Source: Mycobacterium sp. KBS0706 (GTDB lineage Bacteria > Pseudomonadota > Alphaproteobacteria > DSM-16000 > Inquilinaceae). Taken from it: DNA of 64,000 nucleotides. This document shows positions 62,947 through 64,000 of this stretch, piece by piece. Location: the NCBI RefSeq assembly GCF_005938675.2, contig NZ_VCCH02000033.1, positions 16,354 to 80,353 on the forward strand, in the 5' to 3' direction. How positions within the stretch are numbered: the first letter of the stretch is position 1; each line of letters begins with the position of its first letter. The notes under the pieces are model-generated. The model had not been told where the DNA came from and did no database searches. It was given only the letters and a program-made list of their open reading frames with translations. The translations under genes and the position numbers were made by a program.

Positions 62947-63591
62947 ATGCCGACCAGTCAGGCCGCCCCTGGATCCGCCCCGTCGGCCGAGGAGCCGAAG
63001 AGCGCTCCCATCACGATCAAGAAATACGCCAACCGACGGCTCTACAACACGGCGACGTCGAGCTATGTGACGCTCGAGAACCTGGCCCAGATGGTCAAGG
63101 ATGGTGTCGAGTTCGTGGTCTATGACGCGAAGTCGGCTGAGGACATCACCCGCTCGGTGCTGACCCAGATCATTGTCGAGGAAGAGGGCAAGGGCGGCCA
63201 GAACATGCTGCCGATCGGCTTCCTGCGGCAGCTGATCAGCCTGTATGGCGACAACCTGCAGTTCATGGTGCCGCGCTATCTGGAATCCTCGATGGAAGCC
63301 TTCGCCCGCAACCAGGACCAGATGCGCAGTTACTTCAAGGACGTCAGCGGCGTGTTCCCGTTCGGCGCCTTCGAAGAAATGAGCAAGCAGAACATGGCGC
63401 TGTTCGAGCGGGCGATGCAGATGTTCACGCCGTTCGCCGCCGGCAAGGGCGGCAAGCCGTCTGGCGCCAACCCCGCCGACCCTGCCGCGGCCGAGCCGGC
63501 GCCGGCGGAGCAGGGATCGATCGACACGCTGCGCCAGAAGCTGGACGAGTTGCAGCGCCAGGTCGAGGAGATCACCAAGCCGAAGCGATGA
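62947..63591 (+). CDS. phaR: PHA synthesis repressor PhaR
   Basis: A 214-residue regulator that binds DNA and PHA granules and represses phasin and PHA genes. The N-terminal domain ITIKKYANRRLYNTATSSYV (22-41) and the YDAKSAEDITRSVLTQIIVEEE region (about 59-80) are characteristic, followed by a second domain and a Gln/Glu-rich helix (TLRQKLDELQRQVEEI) at the end. It is divergent from the PhaC pair; the gap holds the dyad CCGCCC-C-GGGCGG (62865-62877). Confidence 0.94.
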   Translation: MPTSQAAPGSAPSAEEPKSAPITIKKYANRRLYNTATSSYVTLENLAQMVKDGVEFVVYDAKSAEDITRSVLTQIIVEEEGKGGQNMLPIGFLRQLISLYGDNLQFMVPRYLESSMEAFARNQDQMRSYFKDVSGVFPFGAFEEMSKQNMALFERAMQMFTPFAAGKGGKPSGANPADPAAAEPAPAEQGSIDTLRQKLDELQRQVEEITKPKR

Positions 63592-63607
63592 CCTGACCGG
63601 CTGACTC

Positions 63608-64000
63608 TCAGCCGTAAGCGATCAGCCGGCCGAGCGCGCCGGCGAGGAACCACAGCACGATCGACCCCGCCGCCTGGATCCGGCCGAGCAGTGGCGGGGC
63701 GCGGTCCCAATCGGGCAGCGACCGTTGCCACAGCCAGCGGAAGGCCAGCGCATTCGCCAGCGCCGCCGCGATCACCAGGATCTTCAGCTGGAACACGTCG
63801 GTCGCGGCCAGCGGCCCGGCATCGGCGGCGAACAGCGCAACACCGGTCGCGGCCATCAGCACCAGCCCGACCAGCGCCACCCGGGTCAGCAGGCGCGACA
63901 CGGTGCGGACCGGCAGCCCACGGCCGAAGCCGACCAGGCGGAGGTCGAGCAGCCCGATGCCGCCGACCAGCAGCACCAGCCCGAGCAGATGCAGCAGGTT
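63608..64000 (-). CDS. Multi-span membrane protein, C-terminal part (5' end outside window)
   Basis: The frame is open to the window edge (131 codons visible). It shows a NLLHLLGLVLLVGGIGLLDL-type span, DLRLVGFGRGLPVRTVSRLL loop, then three further hydrophobic segments, a layout like DUF6644/CopD-like membrane proteins. No function can be assigned. It converges with phaR, 16 bases away. Confidence 0.6.
   Translation of the reverse strand, partial: NLLHLLGLVLLVGGIGLLDLRLVGFGRGLPVRTVSRLLTRVALVGLVLMAATGVALFAADAGPLAATDVFQLKILVIAAALANALAFRWLWQRSLPDWDRAPPLLGRIQAAGSIVLWFLAGALGRLIAYG

Overview
This window is very GC-rich chromosomal DNA from an alphaproteobacterium. The L11-L10-RNA polymerase cluster, the str, S10 and spc ribosomal operons, the short-LID adenylate kinase, the PHA genes with phaR and the TauD/ABC set all fit an environmental Rhodospirillales-type organism. 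No 16S gene is present, so I do not name a genus. Nearly everything is core chromosome, with short accessory blocks spliced between conserved operons.

Layout. 1-2.99 kb: end of dnaG, then rpoD and its terminator. 3.0-3.9 kb: a TacA/TacT-type toxin-antitoxin pair with a phased direct-repeat operator. 4.1-6.9 kb: a polyol/hexuronate dehydrogenase and an MFS carrier. 7.0-10.6 kb (minus strand): a sulfonate/taurine-type ABC transporter with a TauD-family dioxygenase. 10.9-12.4 kb: a glycine-rich mini membrane protein, tRNA-Ile2(CAU), a GIY-YIG gene between two copies of a palindromic repeat, and a SUKH protein. 12.4-14.9 kb: rlmB (minus), then the tRNA-Tyr/tRNA-Gly/tuf operon. 15.0-18.2 kb: pdxR-pdxS-pdxT, an R5P-dependent vitamin B6 pathway placed between tuf and secE. 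18.3-30.5 kb: tRNA-Trp, secE, nusG, rplKAJL, rpoBC, ending in a strong terminator. 30.5-36.5 kb: accessory genes (YwqG-like protein, two glycosyltransferases, a duplicated lipoprotein pair, a 2OG-Fe(II) oxygenase, an ECF41 sigma factor with its likely own promoter). 36.6-41.0 kb: str operon (rpsL, rpsG, fusA, second tuf). 41.3-52.9 kb: S10 and spc operons through secY and adk. The usual rpsM-rpsK-rpoA-rplQ do not follow adk; a terminator and an unrelated LysR gene do. 52.9-56.1 kb: LysR/RidA, an MDR oxidoreductase and HxlR. 56.1-58.3 kb: a serralysin-like RTX metalloprotease with an internal duplication. 58.4-63.6 kb: polyhydroxyalkanoate genes (phaB, phaA, phaC, a small partner, phaR) interrupted by an exported hydratase-like gene. 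The last 0.4 kb is the end of a membrane protein.

How the genes work together. The central 24 kb (18.3-30.4 and 36.6-52.8 kb) encodes the core of transcription and translation: beta, beta', sigma-70, NusG, SecE/SecY, EF-Tu twice, EF-G and over 25 ribosomal proteins. Genes overlap or abut, hairpins stand at regulatory junctions, and likely sigma-70 promoters precede the tRNA-tuf, tRNA-Trp-secE and rpsL units. The PHA genes make (R)-3-hydroxybutyryl-CoA from acetyl-CoA (PhaA, PhaB) and polymerise it (PhaC) under PhaR. The most distinctive points are the ECF41 autoregulatory promoter, the repeat-flanked GIY-YIG gene beside a tRNA, pdxRST in the tuf-secE gap, the truncated spc operon, the duplicated modules of the protease, and the antisense overlap that supplies the PhaC C-terminus.
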